Of a stretch of 20,237 bases of DNA, positions 1-6,942 are shown piece by piece. The translations under genes were made by a program, and so were the position numbers. The notes below the pieces were generated by a model. The model was not told the DNA's origin and did no database searches. It saw only the letters and a list, made by a program, of their open reading frames with translations. The stretch's first letter is position 1; each line of letters starts with the position of its first letter. Origin of the DNA: an uncultured Ruminococcus sp. Its GTDB lineage: Bacteria; Bacillota; Clostridia; Oscillospirales; Ruminococcaceae. The DNA is taken from assembly GCA_910579955.1 (NCBI GenBank), contig CAJTWE010000034.1, forward strand, positions 1-20,237. Reading direction: 5' to 3'.

Positions 1-15
1 GTTCCACGTGGAACA
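1..15. promoter_or_regulatory. parS: parS site, first base cut off by window edge
   Basis: The window opens with GTTCCACGTGGAACA. With a T before it, this would be the 16-bp palindrome TGTTCCACGTGGAACA seen intact at 3714 and 3751. It is a close variant of the Spo0J/ParB site TGTTNCACGTGAAACA. It lies upstream of mnmG in an origin-proximal gene cluster, where such sites normally occur. Confidence 0.85.
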
Positions 16-57
16 TTTTGAGAAGCTTCTTTTCTATTAAATAACTGTAGCTTAAAC

Positions 58-73
58 TGTTCCATGTGGAACA
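58..73. promoter_or_regulatory. parS: parS-like site with altered centre (CATGTG)
   Basis: TGTTCCATGTGGAACA differs from the other three sites by one base at the centre (CACGTG to CATGTG). The symmetry extends outward to 30 bp (51-80), with the central pair as the only mismatch, so the flanks are more palindromic than at the other sites. It lies about 30 bases upstream of the mnmG start codon, so protein bound here could affect mnmG transcription. The altered centre probably weakens ParB binding (inference). Confidence 0.65.
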
Positions 74-102
74 GTTTAAGCGATATTATAGGAGTTGATT
101 AG

Positions 103-1977
103 ATGTACAATATGGGTGCTTTTGATGTTGCCGTTATCGGTGCGGGACATGCAGGTGTTGAAGCCGCCCTTGCAGCAGCAAGACTTGGATGTAAAACCGC
201 TCTTTTTACTATTTCCCTTGACCAAATTGCTAATATGCCTTGTAATCCGTCTATTGGCGGTACGGCTAAAGGTCACCTTGTTAGAGAAATTGACGCACTC
301 GGAGGCGAAATGGGTAAAGCGGCTGATGCTTGTTTTATTCAAAGTCGTATGCTTAATCGTGGCAAAGGCCCTGCTGTTTATAGTCTTCGTGTTCAGGCTG
401 ATAGAGTAAAATATCATGGATATATGAAGAAGGTTTGCGAAAATACTGAAAATCTCTTCATAAAGCAAGCGGAAATAGCCGGCATTATTACTGAAGATAA
501 TAAGGTAACAGGCGTTGTTACAAGTCTTGGCGCAAAATATGATGTTAAAGCTGCTATTATTGCTACGGGTACTTATTTGAATGGTAGAATTCATATTGGT
601 ACTGTTTCTTACGAAAGCGGTCCTGATAGCGCGTTGCCAAGCCGTGATTTGGGAGAAAATCTTGCGAAATTGGGACTTCCTATGAGAAGATTTAAAACTG
701 GTACACCTTGTCGTGTTCATAGAAGAAGCATTAACTTTGATCGTATGGAAGAACAGTTTGGTGATAGTGATATAGTACCTTTTTCATTTGAAACAAGTAC
801 AGATGGGCTGGAAAATCTTGTATCTTGTTATATCACTTATACCAATAAGAAAACTCATGATATTATACGCAATAATCTTGATCGTTCGCCTATGTTTACA
901 GGTCAAATTGAGGGGATAGGGCCACGATATTGCCCGTCAATTGAAACTAAAATAGTAAGATTCGCTGATAAGGAACGTCATCAGCTTTTTGTAGAGCCTA
1001 TGGGTTTGGATACTGATGAATTCTATTTACAGGGAATGTCAACTTCACTTCCTGAGGATGTACAGCAGGAGTTTTTGCAAACCATTCCGGGACTTGAAAA
1101 TGTTGAAATCATGCGTCCTGCTTATGCTATTGAGTATGACTGTATTGACCCTACGGCACTTCGTTCAACACTGGAAACAAAAAAAATCAGCGGATTGTAT
1201 GGCGCTGGTCAGTTTAATGGAAGCTCTGGCTATGAAGAAGCTGCTGCTCAAGGTATAGTAGCTGGAATAAATGCTGCTCTTAAAATTACAGGTAAAAAAC
1301 CGCTTATTCTTGATAGAGCCACTTCTTATATAGGAACTCTTATTGATGACCTTGTTACTAAGGGATGTGAAGATCCTTATAGAATGATGACATCAAGAAG
1401 CGAATATCGGTTGATATTGCGTCAGGATAATGCTGATGAGCGTCTTATGCCTATAGGATATGATATAGGTTTGCTGCCTGAATACAGATATAAGAAGATG
1501 ATTGAAAAATATAATGCTGTTGCTGCTGAGAAAAAACGTGTTGAAAAGAAGAATATGTCTCCTACGGCTTCTTTAAACGATTTTCTTGAATCTAAAGGAA
1601 CAGCACCACTTTCAACAGGTTGTAAACTTGCTGACCTAATTCGTCGTCCACAACTTGGTTATAATGTGTTGAAAGCATATGATCCAGAGCGTCTGGAACT
1701 TGATCCGGTAATAGGTGAACAAGTTGAAATTCAGATAAAATATGAGGGCTATATTGAAAAGCAGCTTGCACTTATTGAAAAAATGCGTAAACTTGAGAAA
1801 ATAAACCTGCCGTATGGAACAGATTATTCGCAAATACGTGGTTTACGTCTTGAGGCAGCAGAAAAGCTTAATGCACATCAGCCTGAAAATATAGGTCAGG
1901 CAAGCCGTATTTCTGGTGTTTCTCCTGCTGATATTTCAGTTTTGGTTGTTTGGGAGCTTTCAAGAAAGGAAAAATAA
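103..1977 (+). CDS. mnmG: tRNA uridine-5-carboxymethylaminomethyl modification enzyme MnmG (GidA)
   Basis: With MnmE, this FAD enzyme installs the (carboxymethyl)aminomethyl group on the wobble uridine of certain tRNAs, using methylene-tetrahydrofolate and NADH. At 624 residues it is the full family length. The FAD-binding GAGHAG loop is at residues 13-18. The conserved PCNPSIGG segment carries Cys47, and the second conserved cysteine is Cys277 in PRYCPSIE, both at the E. coli positions. ATG 103 is preceded by AGGAG at 90-94; an in-frame ATG three codons later is less well placed. Its stop is two bases before rsmG, so the two are co-transcribed. mnmE, its usual neighbour, would lie left of the window. 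No clear promoter is visible in the 87 bases between the window edge and the RBS. Confidence 0.97.
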   Translation: MYNMGAFDVAVIGAGHAGVEAALAAARLGCKTALFTISLDQIANMPCNPSIGGTAKGHLVREIDALGGEMGKAADACFIQSRMLNRGKGPAVYSLRVQADRVKYHGYMKKVCENTENLFIKQAEIAGIITEDNKVTGVVTSLGAKYDVKAAIIATGTYLNGRIHIGTVSYESGPDSALPSRDLGENLAKLGLPMRRFKTGTPCRVHRRSINFDRMEEQFGDSDIVPFSFETSTDGLENLVSCYITYTNKKTHDIIRNNLDRSPMFTGQIEGIGPRYCPSIETKIVRFADKERHQLFVEPMGLDTDEFYLQGMSTSLPEDVQQEFLQTIPGLENVEIMRPAYAIEYDCIDPTALRSTLETKKISGLYGAGQFNGSSGYEEAAAQGIVAGINAALKITGKKPLILDRATSYIGTLIDDLVTKGCEDPYRMMTSRSEYRLILRQDNADERLMPIGYDIGLLPEYRYKKMIEKYNAVAAEKKRVEKKNMSPTASLNDFLESKGTAPLSTGCKLADLIRRPQLGYNVLKAYDPERLELDPVIGEQVEIQIKYEGYIEKQLALIEKMRKLEKINLPYGTDYSQIRGLRLEAAEKLNAHQPENIGQASRISGVSPADISVLVVWELSRKEK

Positions 1978-1979
1978 AG

Positions 1980-2687
1980 ATGAAAACCGACTTTTTAACA
2001 ATTCAAAAGTTATTTGTGGAAAACGGTCTGGGTTTAACAGAAAAACAGTTTAAAGCACTCGAAATATATAGGGAATTCTTGCTTGAATATAATGAAAAAA
2101 TTAATCTTACAGCAATTGTTGAATCCGATGAAATATGGAAAAAGCATTTTCTTGATAGTATATATCCACTAAGACTTGCTGATATTTCCGAATTTTCATC
2201 TATTATAGATGTTGGTACAGGCGCAGGATTTCCAAGTGTACCAATGGCAATTTATAGAGATGATCTGAATATAACGATGCTTGACAGCTTGCATAAAAGA
2301 CTTGTGTTTTTAGAGCAGCTTGCAATAAAAACAGGTATTAAATCTTGGCAGTGCATTCACGGAAGAGCAGAAGATATAGGAAAAGTTCCTGAACACAGGG
2401 AAAAGTATGATGTTGCTGTTGCAAGAGCTGTAGCTGCTTTGCCTGTTTTATGTGAATATTGTCTTCCATTTGTAAAAGTTGGGGGCTGCTTTATTGCTCT
2501 TAAAGGTCCAAATGAATGTGCGGCTGATGCTGTTAATGCTATTGCAGAACTTGGTGGAAGTTTAGAGAAGGAAATCGCTTATAACCTTTGTGGTGACGAT
2601 AGAAAGTTAGTTATAATTAGAAAAGTATCGCAAACTCCGACAAAATATCCTCGAAGAAGCAAACGAATTCAGCAGATGCCTTTGTAA
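1980..2687 (+). CDS. rsmG: 16S rRNA (guanine-527-N7)-methyltransferase RsmG (GidB)
   Basis: RsmG methylates N7 of G527 in the 530 loop of 16S rRNA using S-adenosylmethionine; loss gives low-level streptomycin resistance in several bacteria. The 235-residue product has the Rossmann SAM loop DVGTGAGFP (residues 77-85), with a downstream VAVARAVAALP segment and a VGGCFIALKG strand typical of the family. I chose ATG 1980, with AAAGGA at 1965-1970, over an in-frame TTG at 1950 that would overlap mnmG and lacks a ribosome site. The start is two bases after the mnmG stop. No terminator follows it, but a new promoter lies before the next gene. Confidence 0.95.
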   Translation: MKTDFLTIQKLFVENGLGLTEKQFKALEIYREFLLEYNEKINLTAIVESDEIWKKHFLDSIYPLRLADISEFSSIIDVGTGAGFPSVPMAIYRDDLNITMLDSLHKRLVFLEQLAIKTGIKSWQCIHGRAEDIGKVPEHREKYDVAVARAVAALPVLCEYCLPFVKVGGCFIALKGPNECAADAVNAIAELGGSLEKEIAYNLCGDDRKLVIIRKVSQTPTKYPRRSKRIQQMPL

Positions 2688-2745
2688 AAAAATAGTATTA
2701 TGTCGCAATATAAGTTATATTCTTATTTGATGCGATAAATCTCTC

Positions 2746-2774
2746 TGGTCACTATATTTTTTATCTGTTATAAT
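2746..2774 (+). promoter_or_regulatory. SigA-type promoter for the Noc-like gene
   Basis: TGGTCA (2746-2751), a 17-bp spacer and TATAAT (2769-2774), with an extended -10 TG at 2766-2767. It lies 47 bases upstream of the start codon of the Noc-like gene, so that gene can be expressed independently of mnmG-rsmG. Confidence 0.75.
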
Positions 2775-2821
2775 GTAATTATAGATATAAAAATAGAACT
2801 TAGTACAAGGGAGAGTGCATT

Positions 2822-3661
2822 ATGTCAGGAATATTAACTTTTACGGGAAGAAGAAATGCAGGTAGTATTATCGAGCTTCAGATGATGGATATCTTTATAA
2901 GCGATCATAAAAAATGTATGACTTGCAATCCCCATGAAATACAGAAGTTAGCTATAAATACAGAAAAAAATGGTCTGAATAGTCCGTTGATGGTACGTAA
3001 AACAGATAGAGGTTATGAGCTGCTTTCAGAATTGAATGATTATTACGCAGCAAAACTTGCAGGCTTATCATCTGTACCTTGTATTTTAATGGAGGAAAAT
3101 GATAGAAATTACGCTATGATCAATCAGATCAAAATGATAAATGATCAGAACCTCAATTTTTTTAAAGAGGCTGAAGAAATAGAAAAACTCATATCTTATT
3201 ATGGTATGACCCAGGAAGACGCTGCCGCACATTTGGGAAAAGCTCAGAGTACAGTTGCAAATAAGCTTAGGCTTTTAAGGCTTACAGAGGAAGAGCGAAA
3301 GCTTATCATTGACAATCATTTAACCGAAAGACATGCAAGAGCATTGCTCAGACTTGCATCTCCGCAGGAGAGAATATGTGTATTGAATTTGGTTATACAG
3401 CACGGGTTTAACGTGGAAAAAACCGAACTTGCAGTTGATAAGATAATAGGACATCGTCATCCAAGAGAGCCTTATAGAAAGCGCAGCCGTTCAGTTCAGA
3501 GTGTTAGAACTTACCTAAATACAATAATGAGGGCGGTTGAAGGACTTTCATCCTCCGGAGTAAACGTTGACACTCAGAGACTTGAGCATGATAATTGTTT
3601 GGAATTAAGACTCAGGATACCTAATAAAAGCAATACATATAATATGAGTGATAAAATGTGA
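2822..3661 (+). CDS. Noc-like ParB paralogue lacking the CTP-binding motifs
   Basis: This 279-residue protein sits between rsmG and soj, the place and length of B. subtilis Noc, the nucleoid occlusion factor. The helix-turn-helix (about 127-154) reads GKAQSTVANKLRLLRL and is followed by TERHARALL. Four positions that separate Noc from ParB specificity are Noc-like: Gln142, Lys148, Arg153 (usually Lys) and Arg170. The C-terminal part (SVRTYLNTIM... to RLRIPNK) also matches Noc. The N-terminal half has diverged. Where Noc/ParB have an NxxQPR loop, GERRWRA and ENLQR, this protein has SDHKKCM, SELNDYYA and INDQN, so the arginines that hold the CTP triphosphate are gone. It probably still binds a Noc-type site but without a CTP clamp (inference). 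RBS AAGGGAG at 2807-2813. A degenerate ParB with another role cannot be excluded. Confidence 0.8.
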   Translation: MSGILTFTGRRNAGSIIELQMMDIFISDHKKCMTCNPHEIQKLAINTEKNGLNSPLMVRKTDRGYELLSELNDYYAAKLAGLSSVPCILMEENDRNYAMINQIKMINDQNLNFFKEAEEIEKLISYYGMTQEDAAAHLGKAQSTVANKLRLLRLTEEERKLIIDNHLTERHARALLRLASPQERICVLNLVIQHGFNVEKTELAVDKIIGHRHPREPYRKRSRSVQSVRTYLNTIMRAVEGLSSSGVNVDTQRLEHDNCLELRLRIPNKSNTYNMSDKM

Positions 3662-3713
3662 TTTATGTTACCATGCCGATAATTATTAGGGTGATAAGCT
3701 GAAATTAAAAAAA

Positions 3714-3729
3714 TGTTCCACGTGGAACA
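3714..3729. promoter_or_regulatory. parS: parS site
   Basis: Perfect 16-bp palindrome TGTTCCACGTGGAACA, in the gap between the Noc-like gene and soj. It would nucleate ParB (4723-5562) near the replication origin. Confidence 0.9.
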
Positions 3730-3750
3730 ATTTCTTACTTGCTGTAGGAA

Positions 3751-3766
3751 TGTTCCACGTGGAACA
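3751..3766. promoter_or_regulatory. parS: parS site
   Basis: Second perfect TGTTCCACGTGGAACA, 37 bp centre to centre from the preceding site and about 77 bases upstream of the soj -35 box. The pair lies next to the soj-spo0J promoter, so ParB spreading from here could feed back on its own operon (inference). Confidence 0.9.
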
Positions 3767-3842
3767 TTTTGTCTATAGAATAAAAACTAGCATTAATTAA
3801 TATTAAAATGAATAAAAACACATTATAAAGCAATAAAAGTGC

Positions 3843-3871
3843 TTTACAAATAGTATAAATCATGATATAAT
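3843..3871 (+). promoter_or_regulatory. SigA-type promoter of soj-spo0J
   Basis: TTTACA (3843-3848), a 17-bp spacer and TATAAT (3866-3871), with an extended -10 TG at 3863-3864. It lies 24 bases upstream of the soj start codon. Confidence 0.85.
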
Positions 3872-3895
3872 AATAAATGGGAAGGAGTGAAATAG

Positions 3896-4708
3896 ATGAT
3901 CTATGCAATAGGAAATCAAAAAGGCGGAGTAGGTAAAACAACAACAGTTGTAAATCTTGGAGCATGGCTCGGTATACATGGAAAACGAGTGCTGTGCGTA
4001 GATATTGATCCTCAGGGCAATACAACTTCCGGCTTTGGAATAAAAAAAAGAGAGTTAAATAAATCATCTTATGATGTAATAGTAGGTAAAGCTAATATTG
4101 AAGATGTAATAGTGGAGACACCATTTGAGGGAGTATCAGTACTTCCGGCTACAGATGATCTTGCTGGATGTGAGATAGAACTTAGTCGTTTAGATAACAG
4201 AATAAACAGACTGAAAATGCAGCTGCTTACTTGTAAGGAAAATTATGATATAATACTTATAGATTGTCCTCCTGCACTGGGTCTGCTTACACTTAATGGA
4301 CTTACAGCTGCTGATGAATTGATAATTCCGATGCTTGCAGAATTTTATGCACTTGAAGGTTTATCGCAGCTTACAAATACACTTAAAATTGTAAGAAGCA
4401 GTTTTAACCCGTCCTTGAAAATAGCAGGTATATTATTTGTGATGTTTGATCAAAGGCTTAATGTTTCAAGGCAGGTAGAGGCAGAGGTGGAAAAATACTT
4501 CCCGGGCAAAGTGTTTAAAACAAAGATCCCACGTAATGTGCGCCTTTCAGAGGCTCCAAGTCACGGCAAGCCGGTATTTTATTATGACAAAAATTCTAAG
4601 GGTGCGGAAGCATACGAAGAATTAGGATATGAGCTTTTAAATGAAGAAAAGCCTAAGAAAGAAAAAAAGCGTCTATTTTTTGGCAAGAACAAAGATAGTG
4701 ATAAATAA
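3896..4708 (+). CDS. soj: ParA-type partition ATPase Soj
   Basis: Soj/ParA is a dimerising ATPase that binds DNA when ATP-loaded, is stimulated by ParB, and in Firmicutes also controls the initiator DnaA. The 270-residue protein starts directly with the deviant Walker A motif (KGGVGKTTT, residues 9-17, signature Lys9 and Lys14), followed by the A' motif DIDPQGN (36-42) and a Walker B strand IILIDCPPALG. The C-terminal KKEKKR cluster is basic. The RBS GGGAAGGAG ends nine bases before ATG 3896. spo0J follows after 14 bases, so the pair forms an operon. Having only a very short N-terminus before Walker A is usual for chromosomal Soj, as opposed to plasmid ParA with an HTH. Confidence 0.97.
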   Translation: MIYAIGNQKGGVGKTTTVVNLGAWLGIHGKRVLCVDIDPQGNTTSGFGIKKRELNKSSYDVIVGKANIEDVIVETPFEGVSVLPATDDLAGCEIELSRLDNRINRLKMQLLTCKENYDIILIDCPPALGLLTLNGLTAADELIIPMLAEFYALEGLSQLTNTLKIVRSSFNPSLKIAGILFVMFDQRLNVSRQVEAEVEKYFPGKVFKTKIPRNVRLSEAPSHGKPVFYYDKNSKGAEAYEELGYELLNEEKPKKEKKRLFFGKNKDSDK

Positions 4709-4722
4709 TCAGGAGGTGCAAA

Positions 4723-5562
4723 ATGGCAAAAGGCGGGCTTGGCAGCGGACTTGATTTTTTATTTGATGATAACGCAGCAGATGTCCAGGTGAAGAAAACT
4801 GTTAGGATGGCAGAGATAGAGCCTAACAGAAATCAGCCAAGAAAGAACTTCAGCGAAGAATCAATAGCCGCACTTGCAGATTCAATTCAACAGTACGGAA
4901 TGTTGCAGCCGATTCTTGTAAGACCAAACGGAGCCGGTTACCAGATAGTAGCAGGTGAACGTCGATGGCGAGCTGCAAGGATGTTGGGACTTGATGAAGT
5001 TCCGGTAATAATCAAGGAATTATCAGACCTTGAAACAATGCAGATAGCGCTTATAGAAAATCTGCAAAGGGAAAATCTCAATCCCATAGAAGAAGCGATG
5101 GGATATAAAGAACTTATGGAAAAATACGGTATGACTCAGGAAAATGTTTCCAAAACAGTGGGTAGGTCTAGAAGCTCAGTTGCAAATTCACTCAGACTTC
5201 TCCAGCTTGATGAGGAAATACAAAGTCTTATTGAAAGCGGTGAACTTTCATCTGGTCATGCAAAAGCGCTTCTTTCCATATCAAATCCCGAACTTAGAAA
5301 AAGTACAGCTGAAAAGGCTGCAAGAGGTATGCTTACTGTAAGAGCAGTTGAAAGAATTGCTGCTGATGAAGCATCTATAGAACCTGAGCCTTATGTACCA
5401 GACTCTATTACAAAGAACTATTTTAAGGAAATAGAACTCAGCTTGGCAGAATGCCTTAAACGTGGAGTTTCTGTTAAGTATGGTCATAATAAGGGTACTC
5501 TGACACTTGATTTTTATGATCAGGATGATCTTAATGCATTGGCAGAAAAGCTCACTTGGTAA
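4723..5562 (+). CDS. spo0J: Chromosome-partition CTPase ParB (Spo0J)
   Basis: ParB loads on parS, closes as a CTP-dependent clamp and spreads, building the partition complex that recruits SMC. All CTP motifs are present: NRNQPR (35-40), GERRWRA (78-84) and ENLQR (112-116). The helix-turn-helix (about 137-160) has VGRSRSSVANSLRLLQL. The specificity positions are Arg150, Ser156, Gln161 and Gly178, which is parS-like rather than Noc-like. The C-terminal part (about 230-279) is the likely dimerisation segment. RBS AGGAGG precedes ATG 4723. Its partner sites are at 1, 58, 3714 and 3751. The contrast with the Noc-like gene at 2822 makes it likely that only this protein forms a CTP clamp here. Confidence 0.97.
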   Translation: MAKGGLGSGLDFLFDDNAADVQVKKTVRMAEIEPNRNQPRKNFSEESIAALADSIQQYGMLQPILVRPNGAGYQIVAGERRWRAARMLGLDEVPVIIKELSDLETMQIALIENLQRENLNPIEEAMGYKELMEKYGMTQENVSKTVGRSRSSVANSLRLLQLDEEIQSLIESGELSSGHAKALLSISNPELRKSTAEKAARGMLTVRAVERIAADEASIEPEPYVPDSITKNYFKEIELSLAECLKRGVSVKYGHNKGTLTLDFYDQDDLNALAEKLTW

Positions 5563-5596
5563 TATTTTATACATATTTTGAAAGGAATTGTAAATA

Positions 5597-6883
5597 ATGA
5601 TAGATATTAAATGGATAAGAACAAATCCGGAGCTTGTAAAAGAAAATATAAAGAAGAAGTTTCAGGATGAGAAGCTTGCCTTGGTAGATGAGGTTGTAGA
5701 GCTTGATAAGCAGTTCAGAGAAACAAAGGTAACCTGTGACAGCTTGAGAAATAAGAGAAAAACAGTAAGCAAGCAGATCGGTGGACTTATGGCTCAGGGC
5801 AAGAAGGATGAAGCCGAAGCGGTAAAGGCAGAGGTTGCAGATCTTGGTAAGCAGCTTGCAGAAAAGGAAGCGCTTGAAACAGAGCTTGAGTGTAAGATCA
5901 AGGAAATAATGATGGTTATTCCTAATTTTATTGATGAATCTGTTCCAATTGGTAAAAACGACAGTGAAAATGTAGAGGTTGAGCGATTCGGAGAACCATT
6001 TGTGCCTGATTTTCCAGTTCCGTATCATGTTGATATTATGGAAAAGCTGGGCGGAATTGATATTGATTCTGCAAGAAAGACAAGCGGCAATGGCTTTTAC
6101 TATCTCTGTGGTGATATTGCCAGACTGCATTCTTCCATTCTGTCCTATGCAAGAGATTTTATGATAAATAAGGGCTTTAAGTACTACATCCCGCCGTTTA
6201 TGATCAGAAGCAATGTTGTAACAGGCGTAATGAGCTTTGCTGAAATGGAAGGCATGATGTATAAGATTGAAGGTGAGGATCTTTATCTTATCGGTACAAG
6301 TGAACATTCAATGATAGGCAAATTTATTGATACTATTGTGCCAGAGGAAACCCTGCCGCAGTGTCTTACAAGCTATTCTCCATGTTTCCGTAAGGAAGTA
6401 GGAGCACACGGCATTGAGGAAAGAGGCGTTTACAGAATACATCAGTTTGAGAAACAGGAAATGATAGTAGTCTGCAAACCGGAGGATAGCATGAACTGGT
6501 TCAAGAAGATGTATGAGAATACAGTTGAATTCTTTAGAACACTGGATATACCTGTAAGAACGCTTGAATGCTGTTCAGGAGATCTGGCAGATCTTAAGGT
6601 AAAGAGCATAGACGTAGAAGCATGGTCACCTAGACAGAAGAAGTATTTTGAAGTAGGAAGCTGTTCAAATCTGGGTGATGCACAGGCAAGACGTCTCGGC
6701 ATCAGAGTAAAGGCGGAAGACGGCAGCAAGTACTTTGCACATACACTGAATAACACAGTTGTAGCGCCGCCTAGAATGCTTATCGCTTTCCTTGAAAACA
6801 ATCTCAACGAGGATGGTAGTATCAGAATACCGGAAGCTCTCCAGAGATACATGTTTACAGATAAGATCGAAGTAGAAAAGTAA
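5597..6883 (+). CDS. serS: Seryl-tRNA synthetase
   Basis: The enzyme charges tRNA(Ser), and also tRNA(Sec) where present, with serine. The 428-residue product has an N-terminal antiparallel coiled-coil arm (about 30-105, rich in Lys/Glu heptads) and a class II catalytic core: motif 2 at FRKEVGAHGIEERG followed by YRIHQFEKQEM, and motif 3 at NNTVVAPPRMLIAFLENN with the ATP-binding Arg. The core differs from the E. coli-like consensus: GTSEHSMIG replaces the TSEVPL-type TXE segment, VGAHGIEERG replaces AGxxGRDTRG, and APPR replaces AVGR. I remember this subtype from other clostridia. RBS AAAGGA at 5581-5586. It lies 34 bases after spo0J, too close for a T-box leader, so it probably shares the soj-spo0J transcript. 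Confidence 0.95.
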   Translation: MIDIKWIRTNPELVKENIKKKFQDEKLALVDEVVELDKQFRETKVTCDSLRNKRKTVSKQIGGLMAQGKKDEAEAVKAEVADLGKQLAEKEALETELECKIKEIMMVIPNFIDESVPIGKNDSENVEVERFGEPFVPDFPVPYHVDIMEKLGGIDIDSARKTSGNGFYYLCGDIARLHSSILSYARDFMINKGFKYYIPPFMIRSNVVTGVMSFAEMEGMMYKIEGEDLYLIGTSEHSMIGKFIDTIVPEETLPQCLTSYSPCFRKEVGAHGIEERGVYRIHQFEKQEMIVVCKPEDSMNWFKKMYENTVEFFRTLDIPVRTLECCSGDLADLKVKSIDVEAWSPRQKKYFEVGSCSNLGDAQARRLGIRVKAEDGSKYFAHTLNNTVVAPPRMLIAFLENNLNEDGSIRIPEALQRYMFTDKIEVEK

Positions 6884-6897
6884 ATATATGCAATAAT

Positions 6898-6938
6898 AAA
6901 AAAGACTGATGCGGTAAAAAAATGCATCAGTCTTTTTT
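6898..6938. terminator. Bidirectional terminator between serS and the kinase gene
   Basis: A 9-bp stem GACTGATGC/GCATCAGTC (6904-6912 with 6924-6932) is flanked by six A on the left and six T on the right, so it reads as an intrinsic terminator in both directions. It separates the convergent serS and histidine kinase transcripts. Confidence 0.9.
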
Positions 6939-6942
6939 GTAT

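Noticed and set aside
21..30. AGAAGCTTCT palindrome between the first two parS sites
   Set aside because: Only 10 bp and common by chance; no promoter or terminator geometry around it.
76..720. Minus-strand open frame of 214 codons opposite mnmG
   Set aside because: It is a shadow of mnmG, with no ribosome site and an atypical composition rich in Asn, Ser and Thr.
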